Below are positions 52,485-61,458 of a stretch of DNA of 64,000 nucleotides, in pieces. The stretch spans positions 1 through 64,000 of the forward strand of contig NZ_FNAM01000007.1 in assembly GCF_900101845.1 (NCBI RefSeq), written 5' to 3'. The DNA comes from Sporomusa acidovorans. Its GTDB lineage: Bacteria > Bacillota > Negativicutes > Sporomusales > Sporomusaceae. Both the position numbers and the translations under genes were made by a program. The notes beneath the pieces were generated by a model. The model worked only from the letters and a program-made list of their open reading frames with translations, searched no databases and had not been told where the DNA came from. How positions within the stretch are numbered: the stretch's first letter is position 1; every line of letters begins with the position of its first letter.

Positions 52485-53180
52485 ATGCCCTGCCAAGATA
52501 TAATCAAACAGTGTATTACTGAAGGGAAAACCGTTGTGCCGGAACTGGAAGCACAAGCAATTTGTAAGGCATTTACTATTGCCAGCCCCGCAACTGCGCT
52601 GGCAGCCGATAAGGAACACTGCCTGAACAGTGCCCGGGATATGGGTTATCCTGTGGTTATAAAAATCCATTCCAAACAAATTATTCACAAGTCAGATGCG
52701 GGGGGAGTAATTACAGGAATACAAAACGCAGCTGAACTTGATAATGCGTACGACAAACTGATGGATAACGTAAAAAAAGCATGCCCCACTGCCGAGATTG
52801 AAGGTGTGGTCGTACAAAAGCAAGTTTCTAAAGGTGTGGAAGTTGTAGTCGGCGGCCTGAAAAACGACCAGTTTGGTCCGGTTGTGATGTTCGGGTTAGG
52901 CGGCATTTATGTAGAAGTTTTTAAGGATGTGTCTTTCCGTTTGGCGCCTTTAGACAAAAAAGAAGCATTACGGCAAATACAAGAAACCAATGTATTTAAA
53001 TTGCTGAAGGGAGTTAGAGGGGAAAAAGCGTGCGATCTTGACGCACTCTGTGAAGTCATTGTAAATACCGGCCGATTGCTGTCAGCTTTCCCTGATATTA
53101 AAGAATTGGATTTCAATCCGGTATTTTGTTATCCTGACGGCTGTGTCGTTGTCGATGCACGACTTATTTTAAAAGCATAA
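52485..53180 (+). CDS. Acyl-CoA synthetase (ADP-forming), beta subunit (ATP-grasp)
   Basis: The 231-residue protein is an ATP-grasp domain with GYPVVIKIHSKQIIHKSDAGG, the nucleotide-binding strand EIEGVVVQKQVSKGVEVVVG in outline, FGPVVMFGLGGIYVE and FNPVFCY. Separate alpha and beta genes are the arrangement of archaeal acetyl- and aryl-CoA synthetases; many bacteria have a fusion. It follows the alpha gene by 38 bp with AAGGAGG before the ATG. The length is normal for beta subunits. Confidence 0.92.
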   Translation: MPCQDIIKQCITEGKTVVPELEAQAICKAFTIASPATALAADKEHCLNSARDMGYPVVIKIHSKQIIHKSDAGGVITGIQNAAELDNAYDKLMDNVKKACPTAEIEGVVVQKQVSKGVEVVVGGLKNDQFGPVVMFGLGGIYVEVFKDVSFRLAPLDKKEALRQIQETNVFKLLKGVRGEKACDLDALCEVIVNTGRLLSAFPDIKELDFNPVFCYPDGCVVVDARLILKA

Positions 53181-53211
53181 TGAAGTTTAAACATAAATGG
53201 AGGGTAGTCAT

Positions 53212-54102
53212 ATGGGTGAAATAAGGTTGCATGGTCGAGGTGGACAAGGAACAGTCATGGCTGCGGAAATGATGGCCAACGCGTTTGTTTTTGGCGGCAA
53301 GTACGCTTCTGTCTTCCCGTCTTTTGGTATTGAGCGAAGAGGTTCGGCGGTTATGGCTTTTGCCCGGTATGCGGATGCGCCGATCCGGGAACATACGCGG
53401 GTTTATAATCCGGATATTTTATTGATGCTGGATCAGTCATTGACCGATAATCCGACATGCTATGAAGGGTTTAAAGCCGGCGGTGTTATTATCGCCAATA
53501 CGAAGCATGAACAACATATTATTGATTTACAGGTAAATCAAAAGACGCTGGGATTTATTGATGCTGTCAGCATTGCCCTGGAAGAAACCGGGACAGCCAT
53601 TACGAATACATGCATGCTGGGTGCTTTTGCTAAAACTACAGGGCTTGTAGAGCTTGAGGATTTGAAAAAGGCATTACCCCTCTTTTTCAAGGAGAAAATT
53701 TTAGCCGGCAACCTTCGTAGTATGGAAAGAGGTTTTAATGAAGTAAAAATACTTCAATTCTCTCCGTCAGAGGCAAGTGGCGCACAAAAGGATTTGCTCA
53801 ACGAACAAGATCCGGTAGTAAAACCGCCGACAATTACCACTTCCCTGGAATCAGCATGGGCGGATGTAAGTAAAAATCTGCTTGTAGCGCAGACAGGAGA
53901 ATGGAGATACAGACGGCCCGCGTTGGATAAAGCGGCGTGTAAAATCTGCGGGTGGTGCAGTATTTATTGCCCTGGTGGCTGTATGAAGCAGGAAAAAGAC
54001 GGATATTTCCATCCGGATTTGGATTATTGCAAAGGCTGCGGCATATGTGCCAATGAGTGTCCGGCACATGCGCTCAAGATGAAAGTTGAGGAGGTTATTT
54101 AA
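53212..54102 (+). CDS. 2-oxoacid oxidoreductase, gamma subunit fused to ferredoxin-type delta subunit
   Basis: ATG 53212 lies 7 bp after GGAGGG; ATG 53197 is an alternative. Residues 1-185 are the gamma domain (RLHGRGGQGTVMAAEMMANA, FPSFGIERRGSAVMAF). Residues about 235-295 hold two 4Fe-4S motifs (CKICGWCSIYCPGGC and CKGCGICANECPAHA). In many 2-oxoacid:ferredoxin oxidoreductases gamma and delta are separate; the fusion here corresponds to PadE plus PadF of phenylglyoxylate:NAD+ oxidoreductase. It accepts electrons from the TPP/iron-sulfur core. Confidence 0.9.
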   Translation: MGEIRLHGRGGQGTVMAAEMMANAFVFGGKYASVFPSFGIERRGSAVMAFARYADAPIREHTRVYNPDILLMLDQSLTDNPTCYEGFKAGGVIIANTKHEQHIIDLQVNQKTLGFIDAVSIALEETGTAITNTCMLGAFAKTTGLVELEDLKKALPLFFKEKILAGNLRSMERGFNEVKILQFSPSEASGAQKDLLNEQDPVVKPPTITTSLESAWADVSKNLLVAQTGEWRYRRPALDKAACKICGWCSIYCPGGCMKQEKDGYFHPDLDYCKGCGICANECPAHALKMKVEEVI

Positions 54103-55278
54103 TTGATAAAAGTACTTACCGGTAATAAAGCAGCGGCACATGGCGTACGTTTATCACGCCCGGATGTAATTGCCATGTATCCCATTACTCCGCAGACACC
54201 GCTTGCTGAGGAATTGGCACACTTTCATGCTGAAGGCCAGTTAGATGCAGAGATGGTAGAAGTCGAAGGGGAACACACTTCTATGAGTGCTATCACCGGC
54301 GCGTGTGTGGCTGGCGCCCGGGTATTTACGGCTACATCATCCTGGGGATTAGCGTATATGAATGAAGCACTTATGTATTGTGCAGGGTTGCGTATCCCCG
54401 CAGTTATGGTTGACGTTACCAGGGAAACCCCATCAATGCGTGGTGTTGGCGGCGGCCGTCAGGATATTATGAGTATCAGAGACAGTGGCTGGATTCAAAT
54501 TGAACCGGAAACCTGCCAGGAAATCCTTGATTCGGTTATTATGGCCTACCGTCTGGCAGAAGATCCGGAAATATTGCTGCCGGTAGTGGTTGCCTATGAT
54601 GGTTTTTATATTTCCCATTTATCCGAGCGTGTGGAAATACCGGATCAGGAAGCTGTTGACAGATTTTTGGCGCCGGTTAAAAACAGTCCGCGTCCCACAC
54701 TGGTTTCCAATAAAGATTTGCAGTTTAGTCCAAGTATTGCCGGTACGAAATTCGCCGAATTCCGTTATAAGACAAGCAAGGCTTTGGAGCGGGCTAAAGC
54801 TAAACTAATAGAAATTGAAAAAGAGTTTGAAAATATTTTCGGCCGCAGCTATGGCGGTATGGTAGATACGTACAGAGCGGAAGATGCAGAAATTATGGTT
54901 CTCACCGCCGGCAGCTCTGCCGGAACCGTGCGGGTTGTTATTGACGAAGCCCGTGAAAAAGGGATGAAAGTGGGTTTAGCCAGACTGAGGATGTTTAGGC
55001 CGTTCCCCCGCGAAAAATTGCGGGAAGTTTTAGATGGCAAAAAAATGGTCGCCGTAATTGATCGCAGTGTCTGTTTGGGCTGGGACTGCGGCCATTTATT
55101 TATGGAGACTAAAGCGGTTTTGCCGGATATGGTCAAACCGCCCAGGATGCTTGATTTTATTGATGGTTTTGCAAGTACCGATATTACTGCGGATCATATC
55201 AAAAAAGCCGTTGCCGTTAGTAACGCTGCGTTAAAAGGTAAAGAAACAGCGGAAACCAATTGGCTGATGTGGGAATAA
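54103..55278 (+). CDS. 2-oxoacid oxidoreductase, alpha subunit
   Basis: The 391-residue protein starts at TTG immediately after the previous stop (TAATTG). It shows the alpha-subunit signatures: MYPITPQTPLAEEL, EGEHTSMSAITGACVAGARVFTATSS in outline, RETPSMRGVGGGRQD, and the C-terminal CoA-binding fold (VLTAGSSAGTVRVVIDEARE, LRMFRPFPREKL). It corresponds to PorA or PadG. With the beta subunit at 56566 it decarboxylates a 2-oxoacid to acyl-CoA. It is tightly coupled in the operon. Confidence 0.92.
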   Translation: MIKVLTGNKAAAHGVRLSRPDVIAMYPITPQTPLAEELAHFHAEGQLDAEMVEVEGEHTSMSAITGACVAGARVFTATSSWGLAYMNEALMYCAGLRIPAVMVDVTRETPSMRGVGGGRQDIMSIRDSGWIQIEPETCQEILDSVIMAYRLAEDPEILLPVVVAYDGFYISHLSERVEIPDQEAVDRFLAPVKNSPRPTLVSNKDLQFSPSIAGTKFAEFRYKTSKALERAKAKLIEIEKEFENIFGRSYGGMVDTYRAEDAEIMVLTAGSSAGTVRVVIDEAREKGMKVGLARLRMFRPFPREKLREVLDGKKMVAVIDRSVCLGWDCGHLFMETKAVLPDMVKPPRMLDFIDGFASTDITADHIKKAVAVSNAALKGKETAETNWLMWE

Positions 55279-55288
55279 GGAGGATACT

Positions 55289-56545
55289 ATGGATAATGCC
55301 AAATATTTGATTATCGGCGCAGGCCCGGCCGCTCTGGCTGCCGCCCGCTCGATTCGTGCAATCAATCAAACTGCTATGATAACACTAGTTACCAGGGAAG
55401 AAACATTACCTTATTCACCAGCAGTTTTGCCCTATTTGCTTAGCAAGGAATTAACCGAAAATGATCTATTTGTGAAAGGCAAGGATATATTAAGGAATGC
55501 TAATTTAAAATTAGTATGCGGCAAAGAAGTAGTGGAGATTTTACATGACGCTAACAAAGTTAAATACAGTAATGGTGAGTGTGAAACCTATGATAAACTG
55601 CTGATTGCCACCGGCGCTGGTCCGCAGATCCCGCCCATCGATAAATTGGAACCGGAAAATATTTATACTTTTAGAACATATGGAGACTTTGAAAGGTTGC
55701 ATAGGGGCTTGGGCCCAAAGGAGAATATTGCTATTTATGGTGCCGGGCTTGTGGCTGTGGAGGCAGCGGAAAAACTTTGTATGGCAGGTCATGCAGTCAC
55801 GATTATAGCCCGTAGCTCACTGCTGCGCAAGTATTTCAGCCCGCAAAATGTGGCGTTAATTGAAAAAGCATTCAAGCAGAATGGTGGGAAGGTAATCACC
55901 CAAAATACGCTGGTGTCGGCCCAAACAGTGCAAAATAAGCTTGAACTGGTGTTAAGCGGCGGCGAAAAACTAACCGTTGACCGGTTAATTGTAGCTACCG
56001 GGGTGGCTGGCAACATGCTTGCCAGTAGCGAAATTTCAGTTGTGGCAGGTGGCATAAAAGCCGACAAACATATGCAAACAAACCTGCCTAATGTTTATGT
56101 TGCCGGCGATATTGCCGCCGCACCGTCATTTTTTGACGGCGAAAATGCTACTTGCCCGATACTGCCTGAGGCCGTTAGCCAAGGAAGAGTAGCGGGAGCC
56201 AATATGGCCGGGGAAGAGCTAGAGTATAAAGGCTGGATTTCAGAAAATCAGTTACGCTGTTTTGATGAAAGCCTGTTTAGTGTTGGCATTACCAATCCGC
56301 AGGCTGAAGCCGGCTATGAAGTTTCGGAAACCGCAGCGGACAAGAGCTTTTTGAAGTTAGTGTTTAAAGAAGATTATTTAGTTGGGGTTGAAGGCGTAAA
56401 CATGAAATTTATTCACCCCGGTGTGTTTACTTATCTGATCAGAGAACAGGTATCAGTAAAAAAATATAAGCAATTATTGCTTGCAAAACCAAGAGAAGCG
56501 GCTTGCTGGCTGATGTTGCAAGATCGTAAAAATAACATGATTTAA
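55289..56545 (+). CDS. FAD-dependent NAD(P)-type oxidoreductase subunit, PadH-like
   Basis: The 418-residue flavoprotein has an N-terminal FAD motif (IIGAGPAALAAARS), a second dinucleotide-binding motif (IAIYGAGLVAVEAAEKL) and the FAD-closing motif NVYVAGDIAAAP. It lacks a CxxxxC redox-active disulfide, so it is not a disulfide reductase. Its position between the alpha and beta genes of a 2-oxoacid oxidoreductase matches padH in padEFGHI, where this subunit passes electrons from iron-sulfur clusters to NAD+. That would make the complex NAD-linked. RBS is AAGGAGG. Confidence 0.88.
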   Translation: MDNAKYLIIGAGPAALAAARSIRAINQTAMITLVTREETLPYSPAVLPYLLSKELTENDLFVKGKDILRNANLKLVCGKEVVEILHDANKVKYSNGECETYDKLLIATGAGPQIPPIDKLEPENIYTFRTYGDFERLHRGLGPKENIAIYGAGLVAVEAAEKLCMAGHAVTIIARSSLLRKYFSPQNVALIEKAFKQNGGKVITQNTLVSAQTVQNKLELVLSGGEKLTVDRLIVATGVAGNMLASSEISVVAGGIKADKHMQTNLPNVYVAGDIAAAPSFFDGENATCPILPEAVSQGRVAGANMAGEELEYKGWISENQLRCFDESLFSVGITNPQAEAGYEVSETAADKSFLKLVFKEDYLVGVEGVNMKFIHPGVFTYLIREQVSVKKYKQLLLAKPREAACWLMLQDRKNNMI

Positions 56546-56565
56546 CTGTCAAAGGAGGAAAGATA

Positions 56566-57843
56566 ATGTTAAATAATACCCTCGTGGTTTGCGGGGCTAA
56601 CTGTCCGCCAGCGTGTAGCCTTTGTGTTGAAGCCTGCAGCAAGAGAAAACAGGCAGGTCAGGAAGCAGTTATTGAGAAAATTGATCTTCCCGAAGTGAAT
56701 TTTCATTCCGTGTTAACCTGTAATGAATGCAGTCAGCCGGAATGTCTGGAAGTGTGTCCTACGGGTGCGATAAGCCGTTCAGATTCAGGAACGGTTGTTA
56801 TCAACGAAGCTATTTGTGTCGGTTGCGGCATCTGTAATTTAGTATGTCCATATGGCGGCATTTATCCTAAAAAACAAGAGCATAAATCGCAAAAATGCGA
56901 TCTTTGCGGTGATAAGCCGTTGTGCAGCGAAGCGTGCCCGCATAATATTCTTGAATATAAAAAGGCCGAACCCATCCTGGCGAACATGTTGGAAGATCCC
57001 TTTGCTCCGGGGCTGCCGTTCTGCGAAGGCTGCGGCATGGAATGGGTTGACCGGTTTATTATGCGTACTATCGGCAATGATGTTGTTTTGTTTGGCGCAC
57101 CAAGCTGTAACGTGACGAGTTCTAGGATCAAGGCTTCTTATTACGGGACGCTGATGACCAACGTTGCTTCCAGTGCTACAGGCGTGTCCCGCTATTTCCG
57201 GCGTATCGGCAAAGACACGATTTGTTTAGCAATCATTGGCGATGGGGCCACAGCTGATTTAGGATTTGGTCAGTTATCGGCTACGGCGGAGAGAAACGAG
57301 AGAATTTTGTACATTTGCTATGATAATGAAGCTTATATGAATACCGGTATTCAAAGAAGCAGCACGACGCCATTCGGGAGTTGGACGACTACTACGCAGG
57401 TGGGGTCAGTGGGACGCGGCAGACAGGGTATGCCGAAGAATGTGCCGTTGCTCATGGCCTATCACAATATTGAATATGTTGCCACAGCGACCCTTGCCTA
57501 TCCGGAAGATTTCATGAAGAAACTTTTGAAGGCGAAAGAGGCTGTTAAAAAAGGAATGGCTTATATTCATGTTTTAACGCCTTGTCCTACCGGCTGGAAA
57601 TACAAGAGCGAGCGCGGTGTGGAAATAACCAGAGCCGCTGTGGAAACCAACTTTTTCCCGCTATGGGAAGCGGAAAATGGTGTGATTACTTTGACGCATG
57701 AAGTAAACAATCCATTGCCTATTCAAGAGTTTACTAAGCTCATGAGGCGGTTTGCCCACTTGGTTGACGCTGATTATGTAACATTCCAGGAGCAGGTCAA
57801 TCATTCGTATGAGATCATCAAGCATATGGCATCGAGCAAATAA
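56566..57843 (+). CDS. 2-oxoacid oxidoreductase, beta subunit fused to N-terminal ferredoxin domain
   Basis: The 425-residue protein begins with a polyferredoxin-like section (about 1-135) with cysteine groups CGANCPPACSLC, CNECSQPECLEVCP, CVGCGICNLVCP and CDLCGDKPLCSEACP. The TPP-binding beta domain follows (CEGCGMEWVDRF; GDGATADLGFGQ; DNEAYMNTGIQ, the GDG...N motif). The substrate pocket region HVLTPCPTGWKY is typical of the family. It corresponds to PadI. It completes the complex with 53212, 54103 and 55289. RBS is AAGGAGG. Confidence 0.92.
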   Translation: MLNNTLVVCGANCPPACSLCVEACSKRKQAGQEAVIEKIDLPEVNFHSVLTCNECSQPECLEVCPTGAISRSDSGTVVINEAICVGCGICNLVCPYGGIYPKKQEHKSQKCDLCGDKPLCSEACPHNILEYKKAEPILANMLEDPFAPGLPFCEGCGMEWVDRFIMRTIGNDVVLFGAPSCNVTSSRIKASYYGTLMTNVASSATGVSRYFRRIGKDTICLAIIGDGATADLGFGQLSATAERNERILYICYDNEAYMNTGIQRSSTTPFGSWTTTTQVGSVGRGRQGMPKNVPLLMAYHNIEYVATATLAYPEDFMKKLLKAKEAVKKGMAYIHVLTPCPTGWKYKSERGVEITRAAVETNFFPLWEAENGVITLTHEVNNPLPIQEFTKLMRRFAHLVDADYVTFQEQVNHSYEIIKHMASSK

Positions 57844-57893
57844 AATATCGTTTGATAATTTGTTAATGCAGCAGTAATTGAACTTATGATAAT

Positions 57894-57945
57894 AGGCGAA
57901 GTGACTTTTGGCGTTGATCAAGATGTACGGCTTCGCCTGTTATTT
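57894..57945 (+). terminator. Probable terminator after the oxidoreductase genes
   Basis: AGGCGAAG (57894-57901) pairs with CTTCGCCT (57931-57938) around a 29-nt loop, followed by GTTATTTT. Because of the long loop it may be partial, allowing some read-through to the chemoreceptor. Confidence 0.5.
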
Positions 57946-57991
57946 TAAGATTTAGTCCTTTTTGGTCGGTGCATATCCGGAGGGGATTGTT

Positions 57992-60043
57992 ATAAAAAAT
58001 TTATTTGGAATTAATAGATCCAGTATTCGTGTGCGCTTATTAATTCTTATTTTGCTGCTCATGTTTGTGTCTTTGGGAACGATGTCTGGGTTAAGTTATT
58101 ATTTTTCCAAGCAAATGCTTATTGCCAGCGTTAATGAAACGGCAACGACGTTAAGTACGGATTATACAAAACGGGTCCAGGCTTCTATAAATGAATTGGT
58201 CGTGTTTATGTCGGAAATATCCAGCAATCCATACATCCGGCAAGGAACTGACAGACAGCGGATTGTTGGGGCAATGGCTGAGGCTCAAAAAAGAATTGGC
58301 AAATTTAACGGTTTTAATTTCATTTTTATGGATGGTAATTCGGTACGGTTTAATGGTGAATCCGTATATCTTGGCGATCGTGATTATTTTCAGCAAGTTG
58401 TCAAAAATCAAGCAATTGTCATCTCGAATCCTCTGGTTTTAAAGGCTTCAGGACAGTTATCCATAGTGATTGCGGTGCCTGTTTTGAATAACGGAAACAT
58501 GACCGGGGTATTGGTAGGCACTGTTTCGCTTGCCAACTTAAGTAATATTGTTCAGGACCTTAAATTCAAGGACAGCGGTTATGGCATGATTGCCGACTAT
58601 TCCGGCATGGTGATTGCAAATGCCAAGCAGCCGGAGCTTGTTGGCAAATTAAACTTACGGGAAAAAAAGGTTAAACCGGAATGGAACTTTGGCGTTAGCG
58701 AACTGGACGACCGTCAGCTTGCGCTTTTTAAGGAAGCCAGTGATAACAAAAAAGTGGTACATGGAATATATAATTTTGACAGCAGCATTCCTTATATCGG
58801 TTTTTTTGCCCCGATTGAACTTCCGGGAGGCCAGACTTGGACCATGATCGTTTCGGCCCCTGAAAAAGAAGTAAATCATGAGGTCAGGACACTGGAATTT
58901 ATATTATGGGGGATAACTGTTGTTTGCCTGTTGTTAGGCGTAGCTGCCGTTATCCTGATTAGTGCAAAAATTGCCGGTCCTATCACCAAAATAAGAGATG
59001 AAGCACTGGCTTTGGCCGAGGGTGATTTAAGAAATAGAAAACTGAATATGCACTCGCAAGATGAGATCGGTCAATTATCCAGAACATTTGAGGACATGGC
59101 CGATAAGTGGCGCAATTTGATTGGGAAAGTTCAGGTAAAGGCCGAGGTTGTTGCGGCTTCCAGCGAACAACTGACTGCCAATGCCCAGCAGTCAACTGCG
59201 GCATCCAGTCATGTGGCGGACTCCATGGCCTCGATAACAAAGGGATCGGATCAACAGGTGGAGGCAGTTGCCGGTATGACTTCGGCCGTGGAAGTTATGT
59301 CGGCAAACATTCAGCAAATAGCGGCAACAAGTAAAGAAATTTCTGAAATTGCCGTCAATGCCAATCAATCTTCCCAGGATGGCCGCAAAGCAACTAATAT
59401 GACGATCGAACAAATGCAAGCCATTCGCGAAGAAACGGAAATTGTCCAGGAGACAATAGGCGAACTGGCACAGGGATCGCTGGAAATCGGCCAGATTGTT
59501 ACCCTGATTTCGTCAATAGCCGGACAAACCAATTTATTGGCACTTAATGCGGCTATTGAAGCGGCGAGGGCGGGAACGGTCGGCAAGGGATTTGCGGTAG
59601 TTGCGGAGGAAGTCCGCAAATTAGCGGAAGATTCCAATCAAGCGGCGCAAAAAATCACCGACCTTATTCAGCAAAACGAAATAGGGATGCAAAAGGCGAT
59701 TGCTGCAACCAAAGCAAGCAGTGATAGCGTAAAAACAGGGGTTGATGTTGCAAAATCGGCTGGTGATATGTTCAATGTCATCGTGGATGCCATTGAGAAT
59801 TTATCTCTCCAGGTTCGTGAAATTACCGAGTCTATTGATCAAATGGCGGAAAAAAGCCAGAAACTTGTTTTGTCCGTGCACAGTATTAATAAGGTGAGCG
59901 AGGAAACCGCAGCAGCGGCAAAAAGCGTCACTGCGGTAACGAGGGACCAATTAATTTCTATGGAAGAAATTTCGGCGGCTAGTCAGGGATTGGCGCAGGC
60001 CGCGGAAGAACTGCAAACGGTTGTGGCACAATTTAAGGTATAG
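57992..60043 (+). CDS. Methyl-accepting chemotaxis protein, dCache type, probable ATA start
   Basis: A strong ribosome binding site (GGAGGGG, 57979-57985) is followed in frame by ATT, GTT and ATA (57992); ATA has normal spacing. The only ordinary start nearby is TTG 57962, ahead of the binding site. The 683-residue receptor has TM1 (about 14-34, [18 protein letters not shown]), an extracellular dCache domain (to about 295), TM2 (about 305-327), a HAMP domain ([17 protein letters not shown]) and a signalling tip ([19 protein letters not shown]). Lying between the oxidoreductase and UbiD genes, it probably drives chemotaxis toward the substrate of this pathway. Confidence 0.88.
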   Translation: MKNLFGINRSSIRVRLLILILLLMFVSLGTMSGLSYYFSKQMLIASVNETATTLSTDYTKRVQASINELVVFMSEISSNPYIRQGTDRQRIVGAMAEAQKRIGKFNGFNFIFMDGNSVRFNGESVYLGDRDYFQQVVKNQAIVISNPLVLKASGQLSIVIAVPVLNNGNMTGVLVGTVSLANLSNIVQDLKFKDSGYGMIADYSGMVIANAKQPELVGKLNLREKKVKPEWNFGVSELDDRQLALFKEASDNKKVVHGIYNFDSSIPYIGFFAPIELPGGQTWTMIVSAPEKEVNHEVRTLEFILWGITVVCLLLGVAAVILISAKIAGPITKIRDEALALAEGDLRNRKLNMHSQDEIGQLSRTFEDMADKWRNLIGKVQVKAEVVAASSEQLTANAQQSTAASSHVADSMASITKGSDQQVEAVAGMTSAVEVMSANIQQIAATSKEISEIAVNANQSSQDGRKATNMTIEQMQAIREETEIVQETIGELAQGSLEIGQIVTLISSIAGQTNLLALNAAIEAARAGTVGKGFAVVAEEVRKLAEDSNQAAQKITDLIQQNEIGMQKAIAATKASSDSVKTGVDVAKSAGDMFNVIVDAIENLSLQVREITESIDQMAEKSQKLVLSVHSINKVSEETAAAAKSVTAVTRDQLISMEEISAASQGLAQAAEELQTVVAQFKV

Positions 60044-60096
60044 TAACCATATGTATAAAAAAATAAAAGATCTTATTATCAAAGAGGAGCGTTCAT

Positions 60097-61440
60097 ATGA
60101 TTTGTACTTCGTTGCGAGATTGGTTGACACTTCTTGAACAAGAAAAAATTTTAAAAACTGTAACCAAGCAGGTAGATCTAAAACACGAACTTGCCGCCCT
60201 TGGGAAAAAAGCTGACGGCAAGTATGCCTTAAAATTTGTTAATACCGGCGGCAGTATGCCTGTGGTTACCGGATTTGGAGGTAGTCGCGCACTATTAGCC
60301 AAAGCTATGGGAGTGGAGGTTCACCAGGTTGCGGAACATTTCGCGCAGGCCCAGGAAAATCCTATGAAATGTGTTCTGGTCGACAAAGCAAATGCGCCGG
60401 TAAAAGAATTTGTTACTTTTGATGTGGATCTTGCCAAACTTCCCATTCCTATTCATCATGAGAAAGACAGTGGCGCCTATATTACAGCGGCACTGCTCAT
60501 TGCCAAAGATCCGGAAACTGGTGCCAGAAATGTTTCTATACACCGTTTACAGGTATCCGGTGCTAATCGATTAGGCATCTTAATCCTCCCGCGGCACTTG
60601 CATAATTTTTACCAAAAAGCGGAAGCGGAGAATAAGCCGCTGGAAATTGCACTCGCTATCGGCGTTGATCCAATCCTGCTTTTGGCATCGCAAGCGTTGG
60701 CGCCACTTGGTTTTGATGAATTTACGATTGCTTCACGACTGTACGGCAAACCACTGGAACTCGTAAAATGCGAGACGGTCGATTTAGAGGTTCCTGCTCA
60801 GGCAGAGATTGTTCTTGAGGGACGGCTGCTGCCTAATGTTCGTGAGATGGAAGGGCCTTTCGGGGAATATCCGAAATATTACGGACCAGCGTCCTTGAAG
60901 TCGGTGATTGAACTAACTGCCATGACAAGCCGTAAGAATCCAATTTATCATACAATCGTACCGGCAACTATGGAGCACTGTCTGTTAGGGGCTATTCCGC
61001 GGGAAGGAGGAATGCTGCAATTGATAAGAAATACGGTTCCCACGACTCTGGGCGTTCATCTGACCGCAGGGGGAACATGCCGGTATCATGCGGTAGTAAA
61101 AATCGATAAAAAAAGCGAAGGAGAAGCAAAAAACGCTATTTTCGCGGCCTTGAGCAGCAGTCATGAAATAAAACATGTTGTGGTGGTCGATAAGGATGTA
61201 GACATTTTTAATATGGAAGATGTAGAATGGGCCATTGCAACACGTTCACAAGCCGGGCGGGATGTATTTATTGTTGAGCGGGCGGCAGGTAATAAGCTTG
61301 ATCCATCTACTGACGATGGTGTTTGTGATAAGATGGGGATTGATGCTACCGTCCCCCTTGATGCGCCAGCGGGACGCTTTGAACGAATCCGCATTCCCGG
61401 TGAGGACCAACTTGATCTAACAGAATATATTTTGGATTAG
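60097..61440 (+). CDS. UbiD-family decarboxylase
   Basis: The 447-residue enzyme has the UbiD layout with the prenyl-FMN site: the NVSIHRLQVSGANRLGI region, the acidic catalytic motif EGPFGEYPKYYGP (Glu-Gly-Pro-Phe-Gly-Glu), and the C-terminal DDVEWAIATRSQ-type segment (MEDVEWAIATRSQAGRD). UbiD enzymes decarboxylate or carboxylate aromatic and alpha,beta-unsaturated acids; this one is of catabolic length (about 450) and unlinked to quinone genes. The partner UbiX is at 46398. It may remove the carboxyl group of the acid released by the pathway upstream. RBS is GAGGAG. Confidence 0.9.
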   Translation: MICTSLRDWLTLLEQEKILKTVTKQVDLKHELAALGKKADGKYALKFVNTGGSMPVVTGFGGSRALLAKAMGVEVHQVAEHFAQAQENPMKCVLVDKANAPVKEFVTFDVDLAKLPIPIHHEKDSGAYITAALLIAKDPETGARNVSIHRLQVSGANRLGILILPRHLHNFYQKAEAENKPLEIALAIGVDPILLLASQALAPLGFDEFTIASRLYGKPLELVKCETVDLEVPAQAEIVLEGRLLPNVREMEGPFGEYPKYYGPASLKSVIELTAMTSRKNPIYHTIVPATMEHCLLGAIPREGGMLQLIRNTVPTTLGVHLTAGGTCRYHAVVKIDKKSEGEAKNAIFAALSSSHEIKHVVVVDKDVDIFNMEDVEWAIATRSQAGRDVFIVERAAGNKLDPSTDDGVCDKMGIDATVPLDAPAGRFERIRIPGEDQLDLTEYILD

Positions 61441-61458
61441 ATTAAATATTATAGATAG

